This document shows, in pieces, positions 31,270-43,106 of a stretch of 64,000 nt of DNA. The stretch comes from Pictodentalium vernedei. Its lineage: Eukaryota; Mollusca; Scaphopoda; Dentaliida; Dentaliidae. How positions within the stretch are numbered: position 1 is the stretch's first letter; every line of letters begins with the position of its first letter. Both the position numbers and the translations under genes were made by a program. The DNA lies in contig CM062297.1 of NCBI GenBank assembly GCA_031216915.1, forward strand, positions 831,745,337 to 831,809,336. The letters are read 5' to 3'. The notes under the pieces are model-generated. The model did no database searches and had not been told where the DNA came from. It saw only the letters and a list, made by a program, of their open reading frames with translations.

Positions 31270-32085
31270 CTGGAGGGGTGTTTTGAAGGTGGGTCACGCC
31301 CATATCTCAGGCGTGGTATGACGTATGGACCTGGAATCAACACGAAATGAGTCGACACTCGATGGAGATTCAAAATATGGGTCAAGGTCACGGAGGTCAC
31401 CCAGGGGTCATTAAGTGCATTTTTCATAATTGCTGGAAATCACATTTGTTGACCCCCTAAAGCATTCCTGACGTCCATACATGCATTTTGACGTAAAAAA
31501 GTGGGCGTGGCCAAAATTTTTGAAAGTGGGTCACGCTCATATCTCAATCATGCTATGATGAATGGACCTGGGACTAACACCAAATGAGTCGACACTTGAT
31601 GGAAATTCAAAATGTGAGTCAAGGTCACGGAGGTCACCTAGGGGTCATTGAGTGCATTTTTCATAATTGCTGGAAATCACATTTTTTGACTCCATAATGC
31701 ATTTTTTACATGAAAAAAGTGGGTGTGGCCAAACATTTTGAAAATGGGTCATGCTCATATCTCAAGTATGGTGTGACGTATGGACCTGGGACCAACACCA
31801 AATTAGTCAAAACTCGTCGGAGGCTTAAAATATGGGTCAAGGTCACGGAAGTCACCCGGGGTCACTGGGTGCATTTTTCAGAATTGCTGGAGATCACATT
31901 TTTGGACTCCCCTAGTGCATTCCCTTGATTGGACCCTTTGAATACTGTATACATATATGCCTTTTCTGATTTCTTGAAAAAAATTATCAGATTCCTGAAT
32001 GAATATCTTTAAATACTGTTAACGAAAACCTATTTCTGATTTCTATCAAACTATTTTATCCCCGAAAAGAAGCCTCCAAAGTATT
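31270..32085 (+). repeat. Tandem repeat, about 225 bp, three units, plus tail
   Basis: The landmark 'gggtca(c/t)gc(t/c)catatctca' recurs at about 31292, 31527 and 31745, with 'ggtcaaggtcacggaggtcac' following. A tail with 'ctgttaacgaaaacc' follows (about 31940-32085). The unit plus tail reappears diverged at 34140-34570. Confidence 0.85.
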
Positions 32086-32101
32086 TCCATTACATTCATA
32101 G

Positions 32102-32443
32102 AGGGGCACGGTTGGCCCAGTAGCCAGAGGTGCAGGCTGCAAGCCGATAGACCCTCAGTTCGAATTCTACCTGCGGCACTGCCTTGTGTCTTTGGGCAAA
32201 ACACTTAACCCCCCATTGCCCACTTGAGGGCTTGGTGACGTTGTGTACTAAGGCATACTGCACGTCGATGATGCACTTGCACTAACCCTGCTTGTGTGGA
32301 GTCAATATGTTGAGGAGCCTGACAGTTGCTCGTCGCTGCTCGATGGTTCTCTCTGGGTTCTCTGTCTTCCTCCATCCGTTAAACTGTACGACACAAGGTG
32401 ATCCTGGCTGTCGAAAGTTTCGATAAACCCCAATAAATAAATA
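32102..32443 (+). mobile_element. tRNA-headed SINE with target duplication
   Basis: The head starts ggggcacggttggcccagta; the A-box-like region is followed by the B box agttcgaattc. The body has 'gggcaaaacacttaacccc' and 'ggttctctctgggttctc', and the 3' end is gataaaccccaataaataaa. The flanking duplication acattcataga lies at 32092-32102 and 32444-32454. Confidence 0.9.
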
Positions 32444-32835
32444 ACATTCATAGAAGGCATGTCTTGATGGTGTAGTTGGAATATTTCTGTCTTCTATGTA
32501 CTGTTTGTCAACACGATAACGTGAATACAAGCAATCTTATCTCAATGTTTTTGGTATACTGATAGACTGTCTGTAATTTGGAGGCATGTGGGGGCCTTGT
32601 TGAAAGTGTCGTTAAACCCCAATAAACAAAAAATAAATAACATTCAAAGAAGTCATGCCTTGGTGGTGTGGTTGTAATATTTTGTCTTCTAGGGCACTGA
32701 TTGGCAACACGATAACCCGAATACAATCAATCCTATCTCAATGTTTTTGGTATACAGATAACTGCCTGCAATTAGTATTCGGCCATCTATGATTTGGAAG
32801 CATGTGGGGCCTTGGGGTGTAGAGGTTAAAATATG
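32444..32835 (+). repeat. Tandem duplication, about 195 bp, carrying a SINE tail
   Basis: Unit 1 is about 32444-32590 and unit 2 about 32637-32820 (shared 'acattca.agaag.catg', 'caacacgataac', 'atctcaatgtttttggtata'). Between them is a second SINE 3' tail (32595-32640, 'aaagtgtcgttaaacccc'). Confidence 0.75.
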
Positions 32836-33284
32836 CTTACAACATATATTGACAAATGAGATCTCTGATGCATTATCTAATACATCTCATAGCAAAGAGT
32901 CCGAGGGAAACCTGTAACTTGCATGGAATAGATTTGTATGTTTATTTAGTATCATGTTACAAACTCCACACTCAAATCCTGTTGAACAAAAAAGAACCCC
33001 TCATTTTTCAAAGGATTTTTAACATTTATTTATTCTCAATCATAACTCAGGATCGACTGGTTTTGGGATGGAGTGGTGTGTGGCTTTCTCGAAACGCCTG
33101 TAACATTTATAAATTAATGAAATATTTGAATGGTCTGTTTTTAACCCTCTTAATTCTTCAATGTGAGTACAAATACCTTTAATATAACATGGTTGCAGAA
33201 TGTTTTTCGCTTTCTTTTCTGTAACATTTAATTCTATGCGGAATGGGGCACCTTTTTAGTGTGCCTTCCAAAGTAAGAGCATTC
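32836..33284. other. Host non-coding sequence
   Basis: Nothing recognised. Confidence 0.4.
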
Positions 33285-33288
33285 TTAA

Positions 33289-33810
33289 CCTCTTACCCAA
33301 CATAATGACGAAAACCGGTCAGCGTTATTCACAGAAATGTCTATTCAGTTTTAATTACTTTTTCATTTTTGCTTCAAAAACATAGCTTATGACACCTCAT
33401 TGGAATGAGCAGATTTTTAAAGGATTATTTATTTATTGGTGTTTAAGGTCACATAATTTCTGCACAATGGTCAATCATGACCACGACAGTTTTACGGGTG
33501 GAGGAAGCCGGAGTACCCGGAGAGAACCACCGTGCAACAGCGAGCAACTGCCAGCTCCCCCACATACTAACTCCACACAAGCAGGGTTAGCATTGGTTGA
33601 AGGCAGTTGCACCATCAATATGCAGTATGCCTTAGTACACAGTGTCACCGTGTCCCCACGTGGGCAATGGGGTGAAGTGTCTTGCCCAAGGACACAGCGC
33701 GGTTGCCGCAAGTGGGATTCGAACCGGGGACCTCTCGGCTCGAAGCCTGCACCTCTACCAACTGAGCCACCGCGCCCCCTTTTAAAGGATTAAAATGGAG
33801 TAGTTAAAGG
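33289..33810. mobile_element. piggyBac-like MITE (copy 4) split by a SINE
   Basis: The left half is 33289-33414 (TTAA at 33285-33288, 'cttacccaa', 'caaaaacatagcttatgac'). The palindrome is cut by the SINE at 33428. The right remnant after 33793 is short and decayed. Confidence 0.7.
33428..33779 (-). mobile_element. Full-length tRNA-headed SINE
   Basis: Minus orientation, with target duplication ttttaaaggatta at 33415-33427 and 33780-33792. On the minus strand it begins with a clear tRNA-like head: gcggtggctcagttggtaga (A box) and ggttcgaatccc (B box). The body follows, and the tail is AATAAATAAA. It is the best reference copy of the family. The open frame across it is not a gene. Confidence 0.95.
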
Positions 33811-34139
33811 GGGTATTTTAACCCTCTCAAGATCTTAATATGGGTCCAAAAAGTTTTATTTCATTCAAAATCGAGAAGAATGAAAACCCTTTCCATTCTT
33901 ACAATGTTGTTCTGAACACTCATGGGCATTAATGGGACCTCGGAATTTTGCCAATGCCAATATGTCTTTCGATAGGCTATTGTGGGCCTTTAAGGCCTTT
34001 TTTACGTCGACATACTAACATTACTGAACTCTTTTACTCGCAATATATTTTCCAGAGGTACCATGTACCTTAATATTTTCTAGCTAATATGAATATATGC
34101 CTGCCATCAAATATGGCAGATCCGGATCTGGTAAAGCCA
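33811..34139. other. Host non-coding sequence
   Basis: Nothing recognised. Confidence 0.4.
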
Positions 34140-34570
34140 GTATTTGTAAAGTAGTTTATGCTCATACTTCAGGGTTGGTATGACCCATAGACATGGAACC
34201 TATGCCGAATTAGTTGAAACTTGTTGGAGGTTCAAAATGTGCCCCCCCCCCCCCCCTCCTCAATGCGGTCAACAGAAGTCATTAAGAGCATATTTTTCAG
34301 ACCTATTAGGAATTGAATTTTATACCAACTAATGCAGTTCTAAAGATTATTCATGTATCTAATCATTCAAATAAATGGCAGAGCCAGTAACGTCCATTTC
34401 TGATTCCTTGATCGAACACTTTAAATGGTGTGCACATATATGTATTTTCTGGTTTCTTAGAAAAAGTGTTCTGATTTCTGTATGAATATTTGTAAATACT
34501 GTTAACGAAAACCCATTTCTGATTTGTTAAAAACTATTTTACTCCCGAAAATAAGCCTCCATAAATTCTC
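34140..34570 (+). repeat. Diverged duplicate of 31745-32085
   Basis: Shares 'atgctcata.ttcag', 'tatgac..atagacatgg' and 'actgttaacgaaaaccc' in the same order. Poly-C at about 34240-34256. Confidence 0.75.
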
Positions 34571-35225
34571 TTTCTATATAGTTTTTTTTTCCCTGATTCT
34601 TTAACCCTTTTCACACAGATTTGAATTTACTGGATGCAGTAAATTATGTTTCTTCAGTTACATTAATTGTTTTTACACTACTTATTGATTTCTATTACAT
34701 TACCGGTTAATTATTACACTGCTGATTGATTTTTATCACTTTACGTGTTAATATTAAACTACTGGTTGATTATTCCACTTCTGGTTGTTACTCCCACACC
34801 CCTACAATTCCCCTCTATTAAAATTTGATAAGTGTGTAAAAATTCCTTGCGCGAGGTTTACGTTTTTCTGTCAATACGCCAAGAAATCTAAAGCTTCACC
34901 CCTTCCCTGTGTAATGTTCACATCTCCCGAGGTAAAGTTTTTTTTTTTATCCATTTACATTGTGTTTAACGAATCTATATCGAAATCCGCACGCGTTTAT
35001 ACACAAAAATCGCTCTTTAAATTTACACGTAACTCATTTTTTGCGTTGATAATACAGCTCAGCCCGCTCGTTCCGTAAGTGACCATGCGCTTTTGTAAAG
35101 TGTGTATATTTTTAATCATTTAGCAACAATTATTGGGAATATCTCCCGCGCCTTGCTAGTGAGAAGTTTTCGGCCAGTTATTAATTTCAAATCTGCAACG
35201 TTTTTGGACAGAGGCGAGCGCTTAA
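34571..35225. other. Host non-coding sequence
   Basis: Short degenerate repeats of 'ttacactactgattgatt' at about 34665-34790; otherwise nothing recognised. Confidence 0.4.
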
Positions 35226-35461
35226 CCCTTTACCTACCTAACGAATCGACCGCATCCGCCCGCGTAATATGCAAATTCGCCAGTTGAAAAAATATTGTTT
35301 TTCAAAACATTTCAACGATACCATACCATGTAACCCCTCGTTGGAACGAGCTCGTTCCAACGAGGGGTCACATAATATGGTTTTCTGGAATATTTTTTAA
35401 AAATTTTAAAAAATGATATTTAAATTAATAAATTTTGATATCGTCTGCGTTGGGTAAAGGG
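35226..35461. mobile_element. piggyBac-like palindromic MITE (copy 5)
   Basis: 236 bp, CCCTTTACC to GGTAAAGGG, with TTAA at both sides (35222-35225, 35462-35465). Central palindrome CCCTCGTTGGAACGAGCTCG and its complement. Internal sequence differs from copies 1-3, so it is a sister subfamily sharing only ends and core. Confidence 0.92.
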
Positions 35462-35744
35462 TTAAAAGAGGGCTGTGGACAATACTTGAAAACTCTAACA
35501 TTTGTATTTTCTATTGGAGAGATGACCAATGTTAATCATTAGTAGTTTAGTCGTCAGTAATTTGTCGGTTCCTTTGAAGCTCCAGTGATGTATGTTAGAT
35601 CATTTGCAGTCATAGTCGCTCAAGCAAGAATGTTGATGAGGATTGTTGGCCAGGTTAATCAGTAATTTTAAGGATTCATTTTAAAACAAAACCTTTTAGG
35701 CCAACAAATAGTTTTGATTCTCAGATATTTTTTTTTAAATCAGT

Positions 35745-36590
35745 GAGGGAGCAGGGTGTGGGGGGGGGGGGGCACCAAAAATTTGCAAGACGTGACGTCC
35801 TATTTTTTATTCGGCTCCTTTTACACCCACCCACCCACTACGTGCAAATTATCTACTACCGTTCTCAGACACCCACCCCCCACTCTCCCATTAAAATCCA
35901 AAATAAACTTACCCCAATTGCCCACGTGGAGGCACGATGACGCTGTGTGCTGAGACGTACTGCACGCCGAGGTGCACACGTCTTCAGCCAATCTAACCCT
36001 GTCTGTGCTATGTAGTACGCAGTACCGCTGTGCAGTGTGAAGTACAGTCGTGGGTTATGATGTTGAAGAGCTGACAGCTGCTCGTCGTTGCTCGGTGGTT
36101 CTCTCCGGGTACTCTGGCTTCCTCCACCCGTAAACCTGTCACAAACACGATATGACCCTGGTTGTTAAAGTGTCGTTAAACACCAATGAATAAATAAATC
36201 AATTAATAAATAAATAACTTGGGTTGAATTTAGTGCATCAGAAAGAATTTTCCCAAAATATTGTCTGCACATTTTCTACATTTCGAACAAGACACCCACC
36301 CCCTACTAACGTGTGGCATTTTCCCAGATTAAGCCCAATATTCTCACATATAAAGCCTCCTGGTGTTGTATTTATGTTAAGAGTGTGATGTACAACATCA
36401 TCTTTAAGGTTTGAAACACAAATGATGGTATATATTAGCTGATATATTGATATATTTTTAAAAAATTAAAAAAATTGCACAAGTTGGAAATGCACATTTT
36501 TGGCGCTCTCAAGAGACCCACCCACCCTCACGTCACGTCTTGCAAATTGTTGGTGCCCCCCCCCCCCCCTCCCCTGGGAGGGAGGGAGGG
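35745..36590. repeat. Inverted-repeat element with poly-G/C ends around a SINE
   Basis: The left arm at about 35757-35800 (poly-G then gcaccaaaaatttgcaagac) is inverted at about 36529-36575 (gtcttgcaaattgttggtgc then poly-C). Between them lie a partial SINE and 'acacccacccccc' repeats. Possibly a non-autonomous DNA transposon that received a SINE. Confidence 0.55.
35905..36200 (+). mobile_element. 5'-truncated SINE
   Basis: Body 'ttgcccacgtggaggcacga' to the tail aaagtgtcgttaaacaccaatgaataaataaa. The head is missing. Confidence 0.85.
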
Positions 36591-37112
36591 AGGATTTTAT
36601 TTCTATTCTTTCATCACAGTCGGGACTATGAATTATGAAAAGCGTAGCCATGGAAACCCAGACATGAGTGTCGTATGTTATATATATTTCAGCAATCTGA
36701 AAGTAACGATAGTACTGGCTCACATTGACTCCCTTTGCACGCGAATATATATTTTAAAAATGCAGTTAACTGTAACTGGTATTCACCCTCTGGGGGGGGG
36801 GGGGGGGGTTGAGATTATCCAACAGGGTACATTGCTCACTTAAAGGTACCGATATATTACATTTTTCTTTGAATCTTTGTAAAAGTAGATGTAGAGTTTT
36901 TGGCAAATGTGCAATCATAAAAAATAAACAAAATAAAAATAAAAACAGATGAATGAGACACAAAATGTGCAAATGTTTGTTTCGGATATTATGATTGTGA
37001 AAGGCTGTTAGAGCTTCAACAGCAAGTTCTGTAAACAGGAACCATACGTACCGAAAAGTGTTGTTTATATAACAAGTCCAAACCAAGTGGTTAATTAATA
37101 TTCTTGCTAGAC
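36591..37112. other. Host non-coding sequence
   Basis: Poly-G run at about 36792-36809; otherwise nothing recognised. Confidence 0.4.
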
Positions 37113-37566
37113 CTGAAACGGTTAACTCATTTTCACAACCGACTAACCGAGAGCTATAACCGGATAAAAACCGTAGCCATTATTTCACCGAATCTGGGAT
37201 CAAAACTATAGGAATTAGAAAGTAGTATTCTCAGAAACTATTCCGTAGTGTGTATACAAACGAACGTTGTCGAGTACTCGACAACATTCGTTTGTATACA
37301 CACTACGGAATAGTTTCTGCAGTTGCTCAGAACTCACGGAAATTGCCGATCATTAACGAAGTCTTGAACGCCAAAGTCGATTATTTCTCAATATATACAG
37401 CGCTGCTTCGAGGTGTAATCTATCCCAAAGGAGAAGTGGCAGATTTACCACGCTTTGGCCGTGGATTGACGATCACTATCGATATTTCGGATAACCGGTT
37501 GACGTTTTTATTAATCGGTTAGGTAGGTAACCGGTTTCAAACCGGTTATCCGGTTAACCATTTCAG
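37113..37566. mobile_element. Fold-back element with an 88-bp central palindrome
   Basis: Ends CTGAAACGGTTAAC and, inverted, CTGAAATGGTTAAC, with further CCGGTTA/TAACCGG pairing inside. The left-centre (37232-37319) is a palindrome with 44-base arms, 43 matching, and no spacer. No coding capacity and no clear target duplication. Confidence 0.75.
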
Positions 37567-38364
37567 TACTAAAATTTCTTACCACTTTCCCATCTCTGTT
37601 GAATAGTGAAGTAAAATCACTAAGAATAGTACAGTCGCCTTGGAAAGGTCGTAATCCAGGCATGGACAGTTATTCCCACGCATTAGTTTACCAGGTAATA
37701 AAAAAATCACCAGAAAAATTTTAATTAATGAAGGTCTTACCCTGAACTTCAATAATTAAATTGTTGACAATTATTTCCGAAATTAGTGTTTGGAATCTAG
37801 TATTAGTGAGTCCTCGGAAATATTGCCCACCCATGGAAAGTGACCAGTCGACGGCGGCCGTACTGTAGAATAGAGTAAAATCTTTTGACAAACTGTTTCA
37901 GCAGTTGACCACAGTGCTATTTTTATGTATTACTGAACTTTTGTTTTACTGAATATTTCCGCTGTTTGTAAATTGTCCTAATTACTACATTATGGATGGG
38001 ATGTGGTCAATTTGCATTATATTTTACTGTAAATTCTTGGAATGTCACGAAGACATTATCTCTATTTAAAAGCTTATTGGCAAAAGATAGCACCTTCCTA
38101 TCACCGTTTTCTATTTTAAAAAATCACCCCATGCAAATTAGAATGTTATTATTTAAAAATATTGGTTCTGAAGAAACAACAGTAGAGGTTGCGGTGACAT
38201 TACCTAACATATTTCAGGCATTCGGGACTCTACAAAGATGTCACGGCACATGGGCGTGCTATGTTAATACGTACTTCGTCGTCCGTTCTAATCTGTCTGT
38301 TCCTTAACCTATTCTCTCAACTCGTGGACCAGCACCCTATAATACCGTTCTAAACAACCAAGTA
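37567..38364. other. Host non-coding sequence
   Basis: Nothing recognised; the open frame at about 37996-38307 has no recognisable domain. Confidence 0.4.
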
Positions 38365-38740
38365 TAACACTGCCTGGCCAAGCATCCCATACTACCTATA
38401 CAAGTCATAGGATAATAAAGCATTCAACGGGTTATTAATATCAAAAACTAACAGCATACAAACAGGAGTACAGATTGTAAACCTCTACTGCCGCTCTAGA
38501 CATCTATACGTTGCTCATAATACCACCTGGCCTAGCATTCCTTTCTGCCTATATCAAATGTGGGATAGTAAGTAGTACGCCTTGATTGGACCAATAGTAC
38601 TAAGAATTAATATTGAAACAGCAGGGGTACGGACCGTACATGTTGTACAACCGCACTAGACAAATATGCATTGCTCCATTAATACAGCTTGGCATAGCAT
38701 TACGTACTACCTATACCAGTCATATGATAAAACAAATCAT
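38365..38740 (+). repeat. Tandem repeat, about 155 bp, three units
   Basis: The landmark 'cctggc..agcatt...tactacctata.cagtcata' occurs at about 38372, 38527 and 38684. Diverged; no gene. Confidence 0.75.
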
Positions 38741-40714
38741 TCCAGTTAGTCCTGTACAAGAAGCCCGACACACTCTGACCCAGATAACGTAATGTCGGAG
38801 TGTATCATGGACATCAAAAGCGGTCAATGTTTCTATGACGTCACGTGCGTACAATGTCATTGACAACGTCAACCGTTTCGCTGGAAATCTTTCAAGAAAA
38901 CTCAACTTCCTCATCAAACTTCCACCACATACATATACTCTTCAACCTAAAACTATACCCATGCATATTCACGTTACTATGTTACTGTATGCAGTATATA
39001 CACCACACCACGATATCGTGCAGTTACGTTATATGCTACCAAGGCAATAAAATGGTGATATAATACTAACGTATTGGGTGAAGAATATGGCTGCTGATCT
39101 AGGAGGTGTACAGGAGCCATGTTGTAGGTATCCCCCAAAACCGCGATGAATCGTAGAGCAGTATGTGGAGTTACTCGTTAGAGCAATTGCCCGATAGCTC
39201 ACTTGCTTGATGGTATTCGGGGGGTTCGAGCAATGACTTTTTCAGTAACTGCTCGATAGCTCATTAGAGAAACATGGAATATGTATGAAAAAGTATGAGC
39301 AAGTAGTAGTGAAAACACACGAATAATAGTGATATGAACTAGGACCTGTAGCGCCAATAATGTTCTAAGGGTCGTAGTAGTGCCACACGTTAGTAATGAT
39401 TGAGACACAGGGCAGAATACTGGTATCCAACAGTAATGGTACAATGTAGTAAAGGTACAAAACTGCAATACTGGTAGAACACCATACGAAAGGTGCCTAC
39501 AATACCAGCTGATCATAGGACAAATTGTACAAAAGAAGGTGGAAGCCGACGGTAAGACAACCAGGAACTGTATAGGAGCTAGGAATCCCACTAAAAGAAC
39601 CCCCTTTCCCCAAAGGTATAGTCAAAAGGTATCCTCAAATAGGACATCACGATGTCATAGGTATCCTCAAATACCCAGATGAGTCACTCGGTTGAGCAAT
39701 TGCTCGACAGCTCATTTGCTCGATGGGATTCGAGTTGTTCGAGCTATGCGTTTTCGAGTTATTGCTTGATTGACTCTTGGACCTATTCTTAGGAACCATT
39801 ATATTAGAGTACAGTGTGGCAGTGGGTGGAGTTTAGTCGAGTGGAGTGATCTGATTGGTTAGTTAGTTGTAGTGAACTTAACTGACTGCACGATGGGGAT
39901 AAATGAAACATGCAATTCGCCAAAACAGGCCAGAAAAGCTAAATATAGTAACAATAAGCAAAACTGTTCCAGCTGATATACTCTACTGGAGTATACCCCA
40001 GAACCAAAGAACAGTTGGATAGACAGGAAAACAGTAACATAGATAGAAGGAGAGCAGAGGATTCCGAAGGAATTCGAACTAGTACAACTTGTCGGGTTGT
40101 CCTTATTCTGGGTAATTAGAGGGTTATGGGGGAATCTGGACCAAATAAGGTGTTTTGGGTAGTTTTGGTGGATTTGAAGGGATGGTCGGGTTTATTGGGG
40201 TAATAAGATATACTCCCGTTGAATCCAACACACGCTCCGAATATACCCTTCTCTTATTAGAGGATTTTGGGTCACATAGCAACCACGCGCTACTATAGAA
40301 ACTAAGAGGTGGCCTCCAATATACAAAATGGACGACGGGAACACGCACCACTCTAACAACGTACGCTACGCATGCGCACTGACACCACGTTTCACTGTGA
40401 AAGACGTAACACCATGACGTGGGTCATGTGACATGATGTCACTTCCAAAGGTCCTGCAAATATTGTTCGAAAACCACATCATATACTACTCATGACTGCA
40501 GTTCCAAAAGGTGTTACGGAGTGCTCGATAAGGACGAGAAAAACGATATCAAAAACACTAAAAAATCGAAAACACTGCAGGCACGTATTTGCATAGGGAA
40601 GGATAACAAACATCTAATTTCTGAAACATAGATTTGTGGAAAAGGAAAATATTTACGTAATGAATACACATCTCACGGTATGAATTGGCGCAATTGTGAA
40701 TTTAGGCCTTCATA
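38741..40714. other. Host sequence with an 85-bp dispersed repeat
   Basis: 'gagcaattgc(c/t)cga(t/c)agctca(c/t)ttgct(t/c)gatgg' occurs at about 39180 and again at about 39693, each followed by a diverged partial copy. No gene is supported in the interval; the minus open frame at 39199-39591 has no domain. Confidence 0.5.
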
Positions 40715-41023
40715 CAATTAAAACTAGAAGTTCTGTCATGAAATGCACACATACAGCACGTCGATCTACGTGTTAATCTACGCGTTATGACCATAGTAAG
40801 GCTATCAAATACTGCACATATAGCCTGTGCACAAGCAATGCTTCAGCCAATGGACCTTCGCGTAACCCGAAGGTCCATTGGCAGAAACATTGCCAGTGTT
40901 TGCTATGAGTAACCAGGAGAACCTGTCGTGCTTTGGATGCCATTTGATATGGCAATTGCGCCCAATTCCTACGTGCAATTAAGCCTAGATAAGCGCACAG
41001 TTCGTGACAGGTAGTTTTAACTG
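40715..41023. mobile_element. mariner-type MITE with internal hairpin (copy 2)
   Basis: 309 bp, start CAATTAAAACTAGAAGT and inverted end GTAGTTTTAACTG, flanked by TA (40713-40714, 41024-41025). Colinear with 29068-29388, including the internal hairpin (near 40845-40895). Confidence 0.9.
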
Positions 41024-41267
41024 TACATTGGGTTCGATGCCAGCTTCCCGAGAGTTGAGATAAAGTAATAAATGATGATTTCTATCCTCATTTGTACATT
41101 TTCGACACAATGTTTAGGGACTGATTTCGAGTCGAGTTGCCATAGAACAAAGAACATAATCACCTGATTTCCGCCGAATATCAGAAAGGATATCCATAAT
41201 CGCTGTCTCGTTGCGTCAAAACTATAATTCATTGATTTTAAATTTCAGTCGGAACATTGGTTTTATC

Positions 41268-41350
41268 ATAGTTAGCTCCGACACGAGGTGACCATGGCTG
41301 ATGAAAGTGTCGTTAAACCCTCATAAATAAATAATTAAATAAATAAATCA
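41268..41350 (+). mobile_element. SINE 3' tail fragment
   Basis: 'ccgacacgaggtgaccatgg' to 'gaaagtgtcgttaaaccctc' then ATAAATAAATAA: the shared 3' end of the SINE family. Confidence 0.85.
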
Positions 41351-41811
41351 TAGTCAACGTTTATGTTTTTGCAAAGCTCGGACTGCTCGCATCGCATCGC
41401 ATTTAGTGTAAATAACTTAAATATGTCACTATCAACTTTCTACTATCACACTGTGTAGAAGTTTTACGCATTAACTTTCTGCTAACACTTTCTCCTTACA
41501 GACATCACACTGTGTAGAAGTTTCAAACAGACCATTTTGAGTTGGAAACGTAAACAATGATATGTACTACCAACGAAACGGATCAGTAAAGGTTTAACTT
41601 CTAGTCTAAATTGTTTTTGTTTCGTCACCTGATATTTTTATGGGTATACATTTACACTGTACACGACATCTTAAAGGAGTTACTGGTCAACAGTGACAGA
41701 CCCCGTACTTGTTGGAAAAGCAACAAATGAATGGTTTCGTTACTGGGGGAGGTGGAAAGGGAGGGATGCCCAACTTTTGAGTTTGGGTGGCCACGGAGAA
41801 GTCTACTGCAG

Positions 41812-41850
<39 letters not shown>

Positions 41851-42502
41851 TTTGGTTTTAACAGTAAAACGGTAGTGCGTGCATCCTTGATAACATCAAA
41901 AATAGGATTTTCCACGCGCCCTGCTGTCACGATGATATATTCATTTGTCAAAGAATGGTTTTGATTGTTTGTTGGAGGTGCGCTGGTGCCTTACGATCGA
42001 AAGACCCCTGTTAGAACTACGCACTTACATTCTTCAGACATTCGGTACTCGTAAAAATTGACATCCACATCAATGTCAAACACTGTATAGTCACCTACTT
42101 CCACAGAGAACTCCCGCATTTGTCGCCTTCACTTATGCGAAGGTCATATGTATAATTAATTGCAAGTTGAACTTGTCCAGAATAATGTTTACATTTAGTA
42201 AAACGAAAAGAAAAAAAAATATCACAACACCTTAAAAATTCCCTTTGGAAGATGCCAAGACGGAAACATATATGTTGGGAAAGGACAAAGGCAACCAACG
42301 TTCACGAGAAGCCGGTTGACAAACTGCTTGTAAAAAAGTCCAAACGTGTACAACCCATGTAGAAAACAGAGGACTCACACCCAACAAACTGTACTGTGAG
42401 GTGAGATTACACAACTCAACCATGTGACCGTTTTGTGTATTTGAATAAGACCTCGAAAGGACGTAAACAGATTACATAATGCAAGGTTTTTTGGGGCTTT
42501 AA
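41351..42502. other. Host sequence with (AC)n microsatellite
   Basis: A short direct repeat 'acactgtgtagaagttt' occurs at about 41448 and 41507. (AC)n at about 41815-41846. No gene; the Thr/His runs of the open frames here are microsatellite translation. Confidence 0.55.
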
Positions 42503-42714
42503 CCCCTTATTTAAGCCCGATAGCAACAAGTGCTATTCAGAAAATTCACTATTCACATTTTATTTTTTAAACCACTGCCTCAAACGACATAGCTTACGAC
42601 CCCACATTGGAACGAACTCATTGAGCTCGTTTCAATGAGAGGTAATAAGCTATGCATCTAAGGCAGAACATTTTGAAAAATTAGGTATTCAAGACCTTCT
42701 TTATAAGTGTCGTA
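42503..42714. mobile_element. piggyBac-like MITE (copy 6), old, cut by a 5S SINE
   Basis: TTAA at 42499-42502, then CCCCTTATTTAAG. The central palindrome is decayed (attggaacgaactcattgag / ctcgtttcaatgag). It is interrupted by the SINE at 42715. The right end after 43107 is decayed. Confidence 0.75.
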
Positions 42715-43106
42715 TGGGTGCGGTGGCGTTGCGGTAACTGGTTCTCATTAGATTACCGAAGTTAAGCAGCGTCGAGCCCGGTTAATCCTTGGATGAGTGA
42801 CCGTCTGAGCGATCGATTCGGACTCCTCTGTTGTGTTCTTGGGCAAGGCACTTAACCCCGATTGTCCACATGGAGGCACGATGACACCGTGTACTAAGGC
42901 GCACTGCACGTCGATGGTGCCCATGTCTTCAACCAATCTTACCCTGCCCGTGCTGCAGTGCGGAGTTACGATGCTGGGGAGCTGTCGCCTGCTCGTCGTT
43001 GTTCGGTGGTTCTCTCTGGTTACTCTGGCTTCCTCCACCCGTAAAAGTGTCACCGACACGATATGATCTTGGCTGTTAAAGTGTCGTTAAACCTTAATAA
43101 ATAAAT
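42715..43106 (+). mobile_element. 5S-rRNA-headed SINE (SINE3 type)
   Basis: The head (about 42730-42805) is clearly 5S-like: ctcattagattaccgaagtt, aagcagcgtcgagcccggtt and ttggatgagtgaccgtctg cover the 5S internal promoter (A box, intermediate element, C box). The body and tail are the same as in the tRNA-headed SINEs (gggcaaggcacttaacccc... ttaaagtgtcgttaaacctt). The target duplication ataagtgtcgta is at 42703-42714 and 43107-43118. Confidence 0.93.

Noticed and set aside
31034..31321. Phe/Ser-rich open frames
   Set aside because: Translation of a T/C-rich tract.
33389..33793. 134-residue frame
   Set aside because: Lies across a SINE in antisense and includes its tRNA head.
39199..39591. 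130-residue minus frame
   Set aside because: No domain or repeat support; composition resembles random frame in AT-balanced DNA.
42715..42805. Genuine 5S rRNA gene
   Set aside because: Only part of 5S is present, diverged, joined to a SINE body with target duplications.
42748..43066. Two overlapping frames near 42748 and 42833
   Set aside because: Both lie in the 5S-headed SINE.
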